A DNA stretch of 64,000 nucleotides, taken from assembly GCA_963752585.1 (NCBI GenBank), contig CAVVYV010000004.1, positions 682,001-746,000 on the forward strand, read 5' to 3'. The DNA comes from CAVVYV01 sp963752585 (lineage in GTDB: Bacteria > Actinomycetota > Thermoleophilia > Solirubrobacterales > 70-9). The stretch's first letter is position 1. Every line of letters starts with the position of its first letter. The position numbers were made by a program, and so were the translations under genes. This document shows positions 15,778 through 25,226 of the stretch, in pieces. The notes below the pieces were generated by a model, which worked only from the letters and a program-made list of their open reading frames with translations, did not search any database and was not told the origin of the DNA.

Positions 15778-16551
15778 ATGGCGAAAGTCGAGTTCAACAC
15801 CGAGGGGGGTGTGGGTGAGATCGTGATCGCCGATCCACCGCTCAACCTCTTCGGCCTCGAGTTGTTGCGCGGCCTGGTCACCGCCTTCGAGCAGGCCCGG
15901 GACAGCGACTGCCGCGCGATCCTCGTCCGCGCCGAGGGCGAAAACTTCTCCGGCGGTGCCAATGTCGAGATATTCCTCGACAGGGACGAGGCGGCGGCGC
16001 GGGAGCTGATCGAGGAGTTCACGCCGGTGATCCGAGGCTTCACGGAGCTCGGGGTCCCGACCGTCGCCGCGGTGCAGGGGCTCTGCCTGGCAGCAGGGCT
16101 CGAGGTCGCCCTCACCTGCGATCTGATCTGGGCCGCCGAGGGCTCCCAGCTCGGCCTGGTCGAGGCGGTGATCGGCGCCACCCCGTTCGGGGGCGGCACC
16201 CAGCGGCTGGTCGCTCGCGCCGGGGCCGGCCGGGCGGCCGAGGCGGTGCTCACCGGCCGCCCCTATCCGGCGGAGACGATGCTCGAGTGGGGTGTCGTCA
16301 ACCGTCTGCTTCCGGCCGAGGACCTGCTCGAGAAGAGCCGTTCGTTCGCCGGGCGCCTCGCCGCCGGTCCGACCCGCGCCCATGCGGCGACCAAGCGGAT
16401 GATCAGGCTCGCTGTGGACGAAGGCGTCGAGGCCGCGGACGAGGCCCTGCCGGAGGCCGGGGCCAGGGTGATGGCGAGCGAGGACCTCCAGAACGGCGCC
16501 CGGGCATTGATCGAGAAGGGCCCCGGCAACGCGACCTTCGAGGGCCGCTAG
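15778..16551 (+). CDS. Enoyl-CoA hydratase/isomerase (crotonase)
   Basis: This 257-residue crotonase-fold protein starts at an ATG with GGAAGGAGGGG just upstream. The oxyanion-hole segment is FSGGANVEIF and the second is VQGLCLAAGLEVALTCD; the catalytic Glu is likely in QLGLVEAVIGATPFGGG. Hydration of a 2-enoyl-CoA or isomerisation of a 3-enoyl-CoA is expected, but crotonases are diverse. The gene is convergent with the ferredoxin-sucDC operon and divergent from the acyl-CoA ligase, which fits a region devoted to acyl-CoA metabolism. Confidence 0.88.
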   Translation: MAKVEFNTEGGVGEIVIADPPLNLFGLELLRGLVTAFEQARDSDCRAILVRAEGENFSGGANVEIFLDRDEAAARELIEEFTPVIRGFTELGVPTVAAVQGLCLAAGLEVALTCDLIWAAEGSQLGLVEAVIGATPFGGGTQRLVARAGAGRAAEAVLTGRPYPAETMLEWGVVNRLLPAEDLLEKSRSFAGRLAAGPTRAHAATKRMIRLAVDEGVEAADEALPEAGARVMASEDLQNGARALIEKGPGNATFEGR

Positions 16552-16559
16552 CGCTGGAC

Positions 16560-16799
16560 CTACCGCCGCAGCTCGGTGCCGTCGTAGAGCTTCTTGACGA
16601 CGACTGCGCCCGGCGGGGCGGCCTCGATGCAGAGCTCGCAGAGGACGCACTCGTCGAGGTTCTCGGGGACGGTCCCGACCCTCCCGTTCGCGGAGGTGAA
16701 GATGTCCACCGGGCAGACTTCCTCCAGTTTCTTCGCCAGCTCCACGTCGCCGGCGACCTCGTCGGAGACCGCGACGTCGATGAAGACACCGTCGCTCAT
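16560..16799 (-). CDS. FixX-like single-cluster ferredoxin
   Basis: This 79-residue protein has four cysteines: C29 (VCPVDIF) and C51-x2-C54-x2-C57 (DECVLCELC). The order, one CP near the N-terminus and CxxCxxC near the C-terminus, is that of FixX-type ferredoxins with one [4Fe-4S] cluster, which usually accompany ETF:quinone oxidoreductases. The fourth cysteine of a second cluster (normally xCP after CxxCxxC) is replaced by AAPP. The ATG overlaps the sucD stop (ATGA), so the protein is coupled to the CoA ligase genes. Why a ferredoxin is linked to them is not obvious. Confidence 0.85.
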   Translation of the reverse strand: MSDGVFIDVAVSDEVAGDVELAKKLEEVCPVDIFTSANGRVGTVPENLDECVLCELCIEAAPPGAVVVKKLYDGTELRR

Positions 16800-17713
16800 A
16801 CCTTCGCCCCGAGACGCTCCTTGACCGCGTACGGGATCTCGTCGATCCGCTCGACCACCGGTATTCCGGCCGCCTCGAGCCGGGCGATCTTCTGGGTGGC
16901 GGAGTCCTCGGCGCCCTCGACGATCGTCCCCGCGTGTCCGAAGCTCATCCCCTGCATCTCCTCCTCGTCCATGAACTTCCCCGCCATGAAGGCGACGATC
17001 GGCAGCGTCGAACCGGCCTCCTCGCGCCAGTCCACCAGCTCCGCCTCCATCCGCCCGCCCGGCTCGGTGTAGATCACGATCGCCTCCGTTCCCTCGTCCT
17101 GTTCAAACAGGGGCATCAGCTCGGCATACGTGGACCCGATGATCGCGTCGCCGCCGATCGAGACCGCGGTGGAGACTCCGAGCCCGGCGGCGGTGAGCGA
17201 CGACGAGATCTCGGTGGTCATCCCACCGGAGCGCGACATCACCCCGACCGGCCCCGGGGCGTAGGCCTTGGCGGCGTCCTTGGCGGGGCCGCCGATCCCG
17301 CCCATCTTGCAAAGGCCGGGGGCGATCAGCCCGAGGCAGTTCGGCCCGATGATCCGGGCGCCGCGAAGGCCGGCGAGCTCGACCATCTCGGCGACGTCGC
17401 GACGGGGGATTCGCTCGGTGACGACGACGATCAGGTTGATCCCGTTCTCGATCGCCTCGAAGACCGCGTCCTTGGTGAAGGCGGGGGGGACGGTGACCAC
17501 CGCGCCGTCGATCGGCCGGCCATGATTCTCGACCGCCTGGGCGACGGTGTCGAAGACCGGGACCCCGTGCACCTCGCGGCCCTTGCGGCCGGGCGTGACT
17601 CCGCCGACCACCTTGGACCCGTAGTCGAGGCACTCCTTGGTCAGGTTGACCGCCTCGCGCCCGGTGATCCCCTGGACGATGAAGGTGAAGTCCTCGCTCA
17701 GCAGGATCGACAT
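16796..17713 (-). CDS. sucD: Succinyl-CoA synthetase alpha subunit (or related acyl-CoA ligase)
   Basis: This 305-residue alpha subunit interconverts succinate and succinyl-CoA with a nucleoside triphosphate. The CoA-binding Rossmann domain begins VQGITGREA and the phosphorylated residue is His260 in MSFGHAGTI. IGPNCLGLIAPG and MSRSGGMTTE are conserved family motifs. Overlaps on both sides (TGATG with sucC, ATGA with the ferredoxin) show a tight operon. Malate-CoA ligase subunits (MtkB) are close homologues, and because malyl-CoA lyase is present elsewhere in the window this alternative should be kept in mind. Confidence 0.9.
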   Translation of the reverse strand: MSILLSEDFTFIVQGITGREAVNLTKECLDYGSKVVGGVTPGRKGREVHGVPVFDTVAQAVENHGRPIDGAVVTVPPAFTKDAVFEAIENGINLIVVVTERIPRRDVAEMVELAGLRGARIIGPNCLGLIAPGLCKMGGIGGPAKDAAKAYAPGPVGVMSRSGGMTTEISSSLTAAGLGVSTAVSIGGDAIIGSTYAELMPLFEQDEGTEAIVIYTEPGGRMEAELVDWREEAGSTLPIVAFMAGKFMDEEEMQGMSFGHAGTIVEGAEDSATQKIARLEAAGIPVVERIDEIPYAVKERLGAKV

Positions 17714-18933
17714 CAGCCCTGCACCCCTGACCCCTGAACCTTCTCAACCGCCTCGCCGGCCGCGTCCCACATCGAGACGGAGCGGTCCTTGAACTCGATC
17801 CCGTACTCGTTGAGGATCTTCGCCCCCTCCTCCTCCCAGGCGCCGGGAATCCGGAAGACGGCGATCGTCTCGGCCGGGTCCTTGCCCAGCTCGAGACAGG
17901 CCTTGATCACTCCGCGGGCGACGATGTCGACCCTGGTGTTGGAGACGATCGACATCATCACCGCGATCTTCTCTACGCCGTCCTTCTTCAGGACCTCCAT
18001 CGCCAGGCCCTTGGACTTGGCGACCGAGGGGTTCCCGCCGATCTCGGCGTAGTTGGCGGGCTTGCCGCCCTGGCTGCGGACCGCGTCGGTGAGGGTGAGC
18101 GAGCCGCCGCCGGCGCCGATCACCAGGCCGAGGTCGCCCTCGAAGCCGTGGTCCTTGCCCTGGATCACGCCGCGGTGGTCGCCCTCGTCGATCGCCTTGA
18201 CGTTGCGCTCGAACTCCGACGGCTCGTAGAGCTCGCGCGGCTCCTCGAGCTCGATGCCGAGCTCGGCAAGCACCTTGCGGTGCCGCCCGACCGCCTCGTC
18301 CTCCATCTCCATGTGGGCGTCGAGAGCGACGAAGGAGCCGTCGGCGAGTCGGGCCAGCGGGTTGATCTCGGCCAGGGTCATGTCGTAATCGCGCTGGAGT
18401 TGGGCGAGGCGGGCGAGCACCGGGGTGGCGCGGGTGAGCTCGCGGCCGGTCATCCCGACCGCTGCCACCACCTCCTTCGCGCGGAAGTCCGGGATCGGCT
18501 GGAGGTTGGAGATGCGGCCGCGGCCGACGTGGTCGGGGTGCTTCTCGGCGACCTCCTCGATGTCGATCCCGCCCATGTCGCTGAACAGCATCATCGGCCG
18601 CTTCGCCCGCCCGTCCCAGAGGACCGCGGCGTAGTACTCCTGCTCGACCTCGGCCTTCGGGTCGACCAGGACCCCGACCGGCATATGGCCGCCGATCTCG
18701 AGGCCCAGGATCACTTCCGCATGTTCGGCGGCCTCTTCCGGGGTGTCGGCGAACTTGACCCCACCCGCCTTCATCCGCCCGCCGGTCAGGACCTGGGACT
18801 TGATCACGGTCGGTCCGCCGATCCTCTCGGCGGCCTCCCGCGCCTCGGCGGCGGTCTTGCAGAAGCCGTATTCGGTCACCGGGATCCCGGCCCGTTCGAC
18901 GATCCGGCGCGACTCGTACTCGTAAAAGCGCAT
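17713..18933 (-). CDS. sucC: Succinyl-CoA synthetase beta subunit (or related acyl-CoA ligase)
   Basis: This 406-residue ATP-grasp subunit partners the alpha subunit encoded next. Motifs include KSQVLTGGRMKAGGV (nucleotide binding), LAEINPLARLADGSFVALDA (metal and nucleotide contacts) and the C-terminal CoA-ligase domain with FEGDLGLVIGAGGGSL and YAEIGGNPS. It is slightly longer than the E. coli protein (388). The gene is the first of the sucC-sucD-ferredoxin operon and is divergent from a universal stress protein gene 41 bases away. A malate-CoA ligase role is possible but not distinguishable by eye. Confidence 0.9.
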   Translation of the reverse strand: MRFYEYESRRIVERAGIPVTEYGFCKTAAEAREAAERIGGPTVIKSQVLTGGRMKAGGVKFADTPEEAAEHAEVILGLEIGGHMPVGVLVDPKAEVEQEYYAAVLWDGRAKRPMMLFSDMGGIDIEEVAEKHPDHVGRGRISNLQPIPDFRAKEVVAAVGMTGRELTRATPVLARLAQLQRDYDMTLAEINPLARLADGSFVALDAHMEMEDEAVGRHRKVLAELGIELEEPRELYEPSEFERNVKAIDEGDHRGVIQGKDHGFEGDLGLVIGAGGGSLTLTDAVRSQGGKPANYAEIGGNPSVAKSKGLAMEVLKKDGVEKIAVMMSIVSNTRVDIVARGVIKACLELGKDPAETIAVFRIPGAWEEEGAKILNEYGIEFKDRSVSMWDAAGEAVEKVQGSGVQG

Positions 18934-18974
18934 GGCGGCGGGGGAGGCTACCGCGGGCCTAGGCTCTTGGGGCG

Positions 18975-19793
18975 GTGCCAGAGCCTCTCTATCCGAAGGT
19001 CGTCTGCGGTTACGATGAGACCGAGCTCGGCGAGGACGCCCGGGTGCTGGCGGAGCGGGTGGTGGAGCGCGACGGGGGCCTGCTCAACGTCGTCCACGTC
19101 GAGAAGGGCTCTCCCGCCGAAGTGCTGCGGGGGCTGGCCGAGACGGGGGAGGCCGACATGATCGTGCTCGGCTCCACCCACCGTGCGGCGTTCGGGGTGG
19201 TCGCTCCGGGCAGCGTCGCCGAGCACCTGCTGAAGGGCGCCCGCTGCCGCCTGGTGATCGCGCCCAAGGGATACGCCCGGGCGAGGGCGATGATGGCCGC
19301 CGAGGCCGCCGGGGAGGAGGCCGATGACGTTCCCACCGGGACTCCGCTGCCGACGCTCCGCGAGGACCCCCGGGTGTTCGCGGTTGGCTTCGACGGTGGA
19401 AGGGAATCAGCGGTGGCTCTGGAGGAGGCCGCGGTCCTGGCGGAGCGCTTCGGGACCTCGATTCGGGTGATCGGGGTGGCAACCCCGGCGCCGCCACCGG
19501 CTCCGGGCGTGGTCGGCGTGCCGCCCCCACCGGAGGCCGGCGCCGATTTTCAGAGCCGCCTGAGCGACGCCGTCGCCGCGCTTCCCGACGCGGTCCGGGC
19601 ACTGCCCATCTACGAGAAGGGCGATCCGGTCGCGAAGCTGCTCGAGCACGCGGGGGAGGGGGTGGACCTGCTGGTGCTCGGCTCGCGCGGCTACGGCCCG
19701 GTGCTGAGGCTGATCGCCGGCAGCGTCTCGGTCCGGGTGATTCGACACGCGCCCTGCCCGGTCCTTATCGTTCCCCGTCCAGGGGAGCTGTGA
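18975..19793 (+). CDS. Tandem universal stress protein
   Basis: This 272-residue protein contains two UspA domains. The second is complete, with the ATP-binding signature LLVLGSRGYGPVLRLIAGSVS, and ends in APCPVLIVP. The first has VLGSTHRAAFGVVAPGSVAEHLL, a related G-x2-G-x9-G(S) site, and lacks much of its N-terminal strand. A long Ala/Pro-rich loop (PAPPPAPGVVGVPPPP) interrupts the second domain. GTG start. Such proteins bind ATP and respond to stress, and their specific role is unknown. Confidence 0.85.
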   Translation: MPEPLYPKVVCGYDETELGEDARVLAERVVERDGGLLNVVHVEKGSPAEVLRGLAETGEADMIVLGSTHRAAFGVVAPGSVAEHLLKGARCRLVIAPKGYARARAMMAAEAAGEEADDVPTGTPLPTLREDPRVFAVGFDGGRESAVALEEAAVLAERFGTSIRVIGVATPAPPPAPGVVGVPPPPEAGADFQSRLSDAVAALPDAVRALPIYEKGDPVAKLLEHAGEGVDLLVLGSRGYGPVLRLIAGSVSVRVIRHAPCPVLIVPRPGEL

Positions 19794-19849
19794 GAGCATC
19801 TCGCCCCGGCAGGGAACCCGTTGATCAATCAAGGAGTTGAGCCAAACCC

Positions 19850-21662
19850 GTGAGTGAAAGCACCGTCGCCGCAGCGGCACCGACCAAGCACGCGAAGCTG
19901 GTCTCCTGGGTGGAGGAGATCGCCGAGCTGACCACGCCCGACCGGGTGCACTGGTGCGACGGCTCCGCGGAGGAATACGACCGCCTCTGCCGCGAGATGG
20001 TCGACGCCGGGACCTTCGAGAAGCTCTCCGACGCGAAGCGCCCCAACTCCTACCTCGCCCGCTCCGACCCCGGCGACGTCGCCAGGGTCGAGGACCGGAC
20101 CTTCATCTGCTCGAAGCGCGAGAAGGACGCCGGGCCGACCAACAACTGGCGGGAGCCCGCGGAGATGCGCGACGTGCTCAGCAAGCTCTTCAAGGGCTCG
20201 ATGGTGGGTCGGACGATGTACGTGGTCCCTTTCTCGATGGGCCCGCTGGGCTCGCCGATCGCCCACATCGGCGTCCAGCTCACCGATTCGCCCTACGTCG
20301 CGGTCTCGATGCGGATCATGACCCGGATGGGGGCGCCGGCCCTCGAGGTGCTTGGCGACGACGGCGAGTTCGTCCCCTGCGTCCACTCGCTCGGTGCCCC
20401 GCTCGCGGAGGGCCAGCGAGGACGTGCCATGGCCCTGCAACGCCGACAACAAGTACATCGTCCACTACCCCGAGACCCGCGAGATCTGGTCGTTCGGCTC
20501 GGGCTACGGCGGCAACGCCCTGCTCGGGAAGAAGTGCTTCGCGCTCCGGATTGCCTCGGTCATGGCCCACGACGAGGGATGGCTCGCCGAGCACATGCTG
20601 ATCCTGAAGCTCACCTCCCCCGAGGGCGAGGTCAAGTACGTCAGCGGCGCCTTCCCCTCGGCCTGCGGGAAGACGAACCTGGCGATGCTGGTCCCGACCC
20701 TCCCCGATTGGACGGTGGAGACAGTCGGCGACGACATCGCCTGGATGAAGTTCGGCGAGGACGGGCGGCTGCGGGCGGTCAACCCGGAGGCCGGCTTCTT
20801 CGGCGTCGCCCCGAACACGAGCTACAAGACCAACCCGAACGCGATGGCGACGATCGAGCGGAACTCGATCTTCACCAACTGCGCGAAGACCGACGACGGT
20901 GACATCTGGTGGGAGGGGATGACCGGCGAGCCGCCGGACCACGTGATCGACTGGCATGGAGGGGAGTGGACCCCTGACTCGGAGGAGCCGGCGGCCCACC
21001 CGAACGCGCGGTTCACGACCCCGGCATCCCAGTGCCCGTCGATCGCCGACGAGTGGGAGGATCCGGCCGGGGTGCCGATCGACGCCTTCCTCTTCGGCGG
21101 CCGGCGCTCCACCGTGATTCCGCTGGTGTTCGAGTGCCGGGACTGGGAGCACGGCGTCTTCACCGGCGCCGTGATGTCGTCGGAGACGACTGCGGCCGCC
21201 GCCGGCGAGGTCGGCAAGCTCCGCTTCGACCCGATGGCGATGCTGCCCTTCTGCGGCTACAACATGGCGGACTACTTCGGACACTGGCTGGAGCTAGGCC
21301 GCCGCGAGGGGGCGCGGATGCCCAAGGTCTTCCACGTCAACTGGTTCCGCAAGGACAACGACGGCAAGTTCCTCTGGCCCGGGTTCGGCGAGAACAGCCG
21401 GGTGCTGGAGTGGGTCTTCCGACGCTGCAACGAGGAGAGCGAGACGGTCGAGTCGCCGATCGGGCTGCTGCCCGCCGAAGGGGAGCTCAACACCGACGGG
21501 CTCGAGATCTCCTCCGACGCGGTCAGAGCGCTGCTCCACGTCGACAAGGAGGCGCTCCGCGCGCAGATGCCACAGGTTGAGGAGCACCTCGCCCGCTTCG
21601 GCGATGATCTGCCCGAAGCTGTTCGGGCGCAGCTCGACTCGCTCAAGCAGCGCCTGAGCTAG
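19850..21662 (+). CDS. pckG: Phosphoenolpyruvate carboxykinase (GTP), one frameshift
   Basis: PEPCK converts oxaloacetate to PEP and CO2 with GTP, the entry to gluconeogenesis. About 603 residues are recovered, as usual for the GTP enzyme. Seen are the PEPCK-specific segment RTMYVVPFSMGPLGSP, the P-loop GAFPSACGKTNLAM with the GTP-enzyme Cys, the kinase-2 motif VGDDIAWMKF and the guanine-binding region FLWPGFGENSRVLEW. The frame shifts once near 20418, where CAG-C-GAGGAC has one extra base between LAEGQ and EDVPWPCNAD; both sides are highly conserved, so a sequencing error is likely. Start GTG at 19850. It complements the EMC genes further right. Confidence 0.95.
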
Positions 21663-21704
21663 ACGAACCCACCCCTCCCGGCGCGGGCATAGAATCGCCG
21701 CGCG

Positions 21705-23069
21705 ATGGCTGAGAGGGTCAAGTTCACGCTGCCGGAGTCCGAGATCCCGGCCAGTTGGGTGAACCTGCTCGCCGACCTCCCCGGGGGACCGCCCCCGCCC
21801 CCGCTCAGCCCGCGTACCGGCGAGCCCGCCGGGCCGGACGACCTGGCGCCGATCTTCGCGATGGGGCTGATCGAGCAGGAGGTCTCCACCCAGCCCGAGA
21901 TCGAGATCCCCGACGAGGTGCGGGAGATGTACCGGCTCTGGCGCCCGACGCCGCTGCTGCGGGCCCGCCGCCTCGAGCGTGAGCTCGATACGCCCGCGCA
22001 CATCTACTACAAGTACGAGGGCGTCTCGCCGGCCGGTTCGCACAAGCCGAACTCGGCGGTGCCGCAGGCCTTCTACAACCAGCGGGAGGGCGTCCGAAAG
22101 CTCGTCACAGAGACCGGTGCCGGGCAGTGGGGATCGGCGCTGGCGCTCGCCTGCCAGATGTTCGGGCTCGAGTGCGAGGTGTTCATGGTCGGCGTGAGCT
22201 ACGACCAGAAGCCCTACCGCCGGGCGATGATGGAGACCTGGGGCGCGACGGTCCACCGCAGCCCCTCCGAGCTGACCGAGGCCGGCCGGAAGGAGGCCGA
22301 GTTCGAGTCGGGCAGCCTCGGGATCGCGATCTCCGAGGCGGTCGAGGTCGCCGCGGGGGCCGAGGACACGAACTACACGCTCGGCTCGGTCCTCAATCAC
22401 GTCTGCCTCCATCAGACGGTGGTCGGGCAGGAGGCGATCCGCCAGATGGAGCTCGCGGGGGAGGCCCCCGACCTCGTCGTCGGCTGCGTCGGCGGCGGTT
22501 CCAACTTCGCCGGCATCGCCTATCCGATCCTTCGCCGCAACCTTCGCGAGGGCGCGGGCGTCCGCTTCCTGGCCGCCGAGCCTGCTGCCGCACCTACCCT
22601 GACGCGCGGCCGCTACGCCTATGACTACGGCGACACCGTCGGGATGACCCCGCTGCTGCCGATGTACACGCTCGGCCACGACTTCGTGCCCCCGCCGGTC
22701 CACGCCGGCGGGTTGCGCTACCACGGCGACTCGCCGATCCTCAGCGCCCTCGTCAAGGAGGGCCTTGTCGAGGCGACCGCGGTGCAGCAGACGGCTGCCT
22801 TCGAGGCCGCGGTGCGGTTCGCCCGCTGCGAGGGGATCATCCCCGCCCCCGAGCCCGCCCACGCCCTGCGTGCCGCCTTTGACGAGGCTGAGGCCGCGAA
22901 GCAGGCCGGCGAGGAGCGCGTGATCCTCGTCAACGTCTGCGGCCACGGCCACTTCGACATGGCCGCCTACGACACCTACATGCGCGGCGAGCTCACCGAT
23001 CTCGAGATGCCCGAGGGCGAGCTGGAGACCGCGCTCGAGCACCTGCCCGAGGCGCCGGCGCTCAGCTAG
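21705..23069 (+). CDS. trpB: Tryptophan synthase beta chain, TrpB2 type
   Basis: This 454-residue PLP enzyme makes L-tryptophan from indole and L-serine. The Schiff-base Lys114 is in EGVSPAGSHKPNSA, and GCVGGGSNFAG binds the PLP phosphate. The longer N-terminal extension, the GPDDLAPIFAMGLIEQE segment and the divergence in the COMM/TrpA-contact region place it in the TrpB2 group, which often lacks a TrpA partner. No trpA is seen beside it. TrpB2 may salvage free indole. The gene lies 42 bases after pckG and has no obvious link to it. Confidence 0.92.
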   Translation: MAERVKFTLPESEIPASWVNLLADLPGGPPPPPLSPRTGEPAGPDDLAPIFAMGLIEQEVSTQPEIEIPDEVREMYRLWRPTPLLRARRLERELDTPAHIYYKYEGVSPAGSHKPNSAVPQAFYNQREGVRKLVTETGAGQWGSALALACQMFGLECEVFMVGVSYDQKPYRRAMMETWGATVHRSPSELTEAGRKEAEFESGSLGIAISEAVEVAAGAEDTNYTLGSVLNHVCLHQTVVGQEAIRQMELAGEAPDLVVGCVGGGSNFAGIAYPILRRNLREGAGVRFLAAEPAAAPTLTRGRYAYDYGDTVGMTPLLPMYTLGHDFVPPPVHAGGLRYHGDSPILSALVKEGLVEATAVQQTAAFEAAVRFARCEGIIPAPEPAHALRAAFDEAEAAKQAGEERVILVNVCGHGHFDMAAYDTYMRGELTDLEMPEGELETALEHLPEAPALS

Positions 23070-23076
23070 TGGTCTA

Positions 23077-23091
23077 GCCTCGAGCCGAGGC
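23077..23091. terminator. Short hairpin between convergent trpB and RTX-like genes
   Basis: GCCTCG (23077-23082) pairs with CGAGGC (23086-23091) around a 3-base loop, 8 bases after the trpB stop. It is weak and lacks a T-run. Confidence 0.3.
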
Positions 23092-23138
23092 GGGGGTCAG
23101 GGGCGCAGCTGGAGGAGTTGAAGGAGGGGCTGGGATAG

Positions 23139-25154
23139 CTACTTGCTGCGCTTGTTGCGCCCGGCCTTCTGCCTCTTGCAGGCCGTGCTCGGGTCGCTGC
23201 GGTCGCGGAGCGCCTGGCCGCCACCCTTGCCGCAGTGGACCGCGTTGTCGCGGGCGCCGTCCTGCGCCTCGAGCGTGTCGAATCCGCCGTCGCCGTAGAT
23301 GCTGTCGTTGCCGGCGTCGCCGCTTAGGGTGTCGGCGCCCCCCATCCCGTGGATGATGTCGTTGCCGTCACGTCCGATGATCAGTGGGTTCTTGCCGTTG
23401 TCGCCGAAGAGCTGATCGTCGCCCGATGAGCCCTCGAGGATCTCGTTGTCCTTGCCGACCTGAGTGGCGGCGCAGCCGTTGCGGTTGGGGTCGGTGGCGG
23501 TGCCCCCGAGGGTGGCCTTGACCCCGCCGAGGCGGTAGCGGGCGAAGCCGGCGATGTCGAAGCCGGGACCGCCCTGGTAGGCGTGACCCTGGCAGAGGTC
23601 CTCGCTCACCAGCTGGTCGTTTCCGGGGCCTGCGTCGAGGGTGTCGCCACCGGCGCCAAGGGCGAGTAGGGCGTCGGAGCCGCCGGCGCCGTGCAGCGCA
23701 TCGGAGCCCGACTGGCCGCTGAAGAGGAGGTCATCGCCGGCGCTGCCGTCGAGGACGTCGTTGCCGTGGCCCCCGTCCAGGACCGGCGTCGTCGCCGGGG
23801 GGAAGCTGCCGGCAAGCTTCAGGTGGTCGTCGCCCTGATCGCCCCAGAAGGCGATGAAGCCAAGCGGTGTTCCGGGAGCCGGGCAGCGCGACTCGGAGGT
23901 GCCCGCTTCCAGGCATGGGTCGTTTGGCAGTTCGACCAGGCTCGCTCCGGCCGCCGAGGCGACCTTGAAAGATCCGCCCTCGCCGGTGACGACGAGGTCG
24001 TCGGCGCCACCCGAGGTGGTGCCGAAGCGTCCGTGGACGTAGAGCCCGGGGTCGGGGCCGCGATCGTCCAGATGGACGATCGCCTGCCCGTTCCGCGGAT
24101 CGGGGGTGGTCCCGTCGCATCCGATCGACTGTGAACCGCCCGTGCAGACGTCGGTCCCGTCGTCCAGCGGGCCGCCGATCAGGGTGTCGCCACCACCCGT
24201 GCCGTTGATCTGGTCGGCCCCGATGTTGCCGTCGAGGACGTTCCCGGCACCGGTGCCGGTGATCTCGTCGTCGAAGGCGGAGCCGAGCACATTCTCGACG
24301 GCGGCGATGCCGTCGTTCCCGTCGGGGGTGATCGCGCCGCCGGTGGCGAGGTTGACCTTCACCCCGACGTTCGCGGAGATCGGGTGGTCGGTGGCGAAGC
24401 TGACCGTGTCGGTGCCAGCCTCGCCGTTCGCCTGGTCGCCGTTCGCGCCTCCGCGCATCCAGTCGTCGCCGGCGCCCCCGTTCATGCGGTCGATCCCGTG
24501 GCCGCCGACGAGAAGGTCGTTGCCGCCCTCGCCGTTCATCCGGTCGTCGAGTAGGTCGCCGAAGAGACGGTCGTCGCCGTTGCCGCCGAACATGTCCTCG
24601 CCACCGGAGCCTCCGTGGATCTCGTCGGCGCCGTCGTCGCCCCAGACGTTGTCGCTGCCGTCTCCGCCGATCATCATGTCCTCGCCGAGGCCGCCGTGGA
24701 GGTTGTCGCGGTCGCTGGAGCCGTCGACGAGGTCGTTGCCGGGGCCGCCGTCGATGCTCTCGCCGCTGGGCCCGCCGCTGAGCCGGTCGGCGCCGTCGTC
24801 GCCGAAGCTCGAGTCCTTGCCCTTGATGTTGACGACCAGGTCGTCGCCGGGGCCGCCATAGGCGCGGTCCTTGCCCTTGCCGGCGAGAATCCTGTCGTTG
24901 CCGTCGCCGCCGCAGACGACGTCGGGGCCCTTGCCGGTAACGATCGTGTCGTTGCCCGCGCCCGCGACCACGATCTGGGCTCCATGGCCGTGGTTGTGGG
25001 CGACGTACTTGTTGTTCCCGCCCCCGAGGACGACGGTCGCCTTCTTCCCGTGGCAGGTCGGCTTCGCCTCGGCCGCCGCCGGCAGCAGCGCGATCGCGAC
25101 GAGCGCGATCAGGGCAGCACCGGTAATGCGGTCTATCTCGAGTCGGCTGCGCAT
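23139..25154 (-). CDS. Secreted RTX-like calcium-binding repeat protein
   Basis: This is a 671-residue exported protein. A Sec signal peptide (about 1-30, AALIALVAIALLPAAAEA) is followed by hemolysin-type nonapeptides of the GGxGxDxux form, for example GGDGNDRIL and GGPGDDLVV. They occur in two blocks, about 40-290 and after residue 450, flanking a non-repeat middle. A few repeats carry Ser or Lys where Asp/Gly is usual. Calcium binding and beta-roll folding are predicted. The C-terminus is basic (KAGRNKRSK) and there is no type I secretion signal, in contrast to classical RTX toxins. Start ATG 25154 is preferred over the upstream GTG because the signal peptide then begins directly. Confidence 0.88.
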   Translation of the reverse strand: MRSRLEIDRITGAALIALVAIALLPAAAEAKPTCHGKKATVVLGGGNNKYVAHNHGHGAQIVVAGAGNDTIVTGKGPDVVCGGDGNDRILAGKGKDRAYGGPGDDLVVNIKGKDSSFGDDGADRLSGGPSGESIDGGPGNDLVDGSSDRDNLHGGLGEDMMIGGDGSDNVWGDDGADEIHGGSGGEDMFGGNGDDRLFGDLLDDRMNGEGGNDLLVGGHGIDRMNGGAGDDWMRGGANGDQANGEAGTDTVSFATDHPISANVGVKVNLATGGAITPDGNDGIAAVENVLGSAFDDEITGTGAGNVLDGNIGADQINGTGGGDTLIGGPLDDGTDVCTGGSQSIGCDGTTPDPRNGQAIVHLDDRGPDPGLYVHGRFGTTSGGADDLVVTGEGGSFKVASAAGASLVELPNDPCLEAGTSESRCPAPGTPLGFIAFWGDQGDDHLKLAGSFPPATTPVLDGGHGNDVLDGSAGDDLLFSGQSGSDALHGAGGSDALLALGAGGDTLDAGPGNDQLVSEDLCQGHAYQGGPGFDIAGFARYRLGGVKATLGGTATDPNRNGCAATQVGKDNEILEGSSGDDQLFGDNGKNPLIIGRDGNDIIHGMGGADTLSGDAGNDSIYGDGGFDTLEAQDGARDNAVHCGKGGGQALRDRSDPSTACKRQKAGRNKRSK

Positions 25155-25226
25155 TAACCGTCTATCGGCAGATCGGCGGGCCCGGGCGGGAAGCGGATAC
25201 CAAGTAATCGTATGTACTAGCGACAC

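Noticed and set aside
19850..21662. Programmed frameshift in pckG
   Set aside because: There is no slippery heptamer or obvious stimulatory structure at 20418, and similar one-base breaks occur in many unrelated genes of the window.
21294..23042. 582-residue minus-strand open frame across pckG and trpB
   Set aside because: It crosses two conserved plus-strand genes and has no family features.
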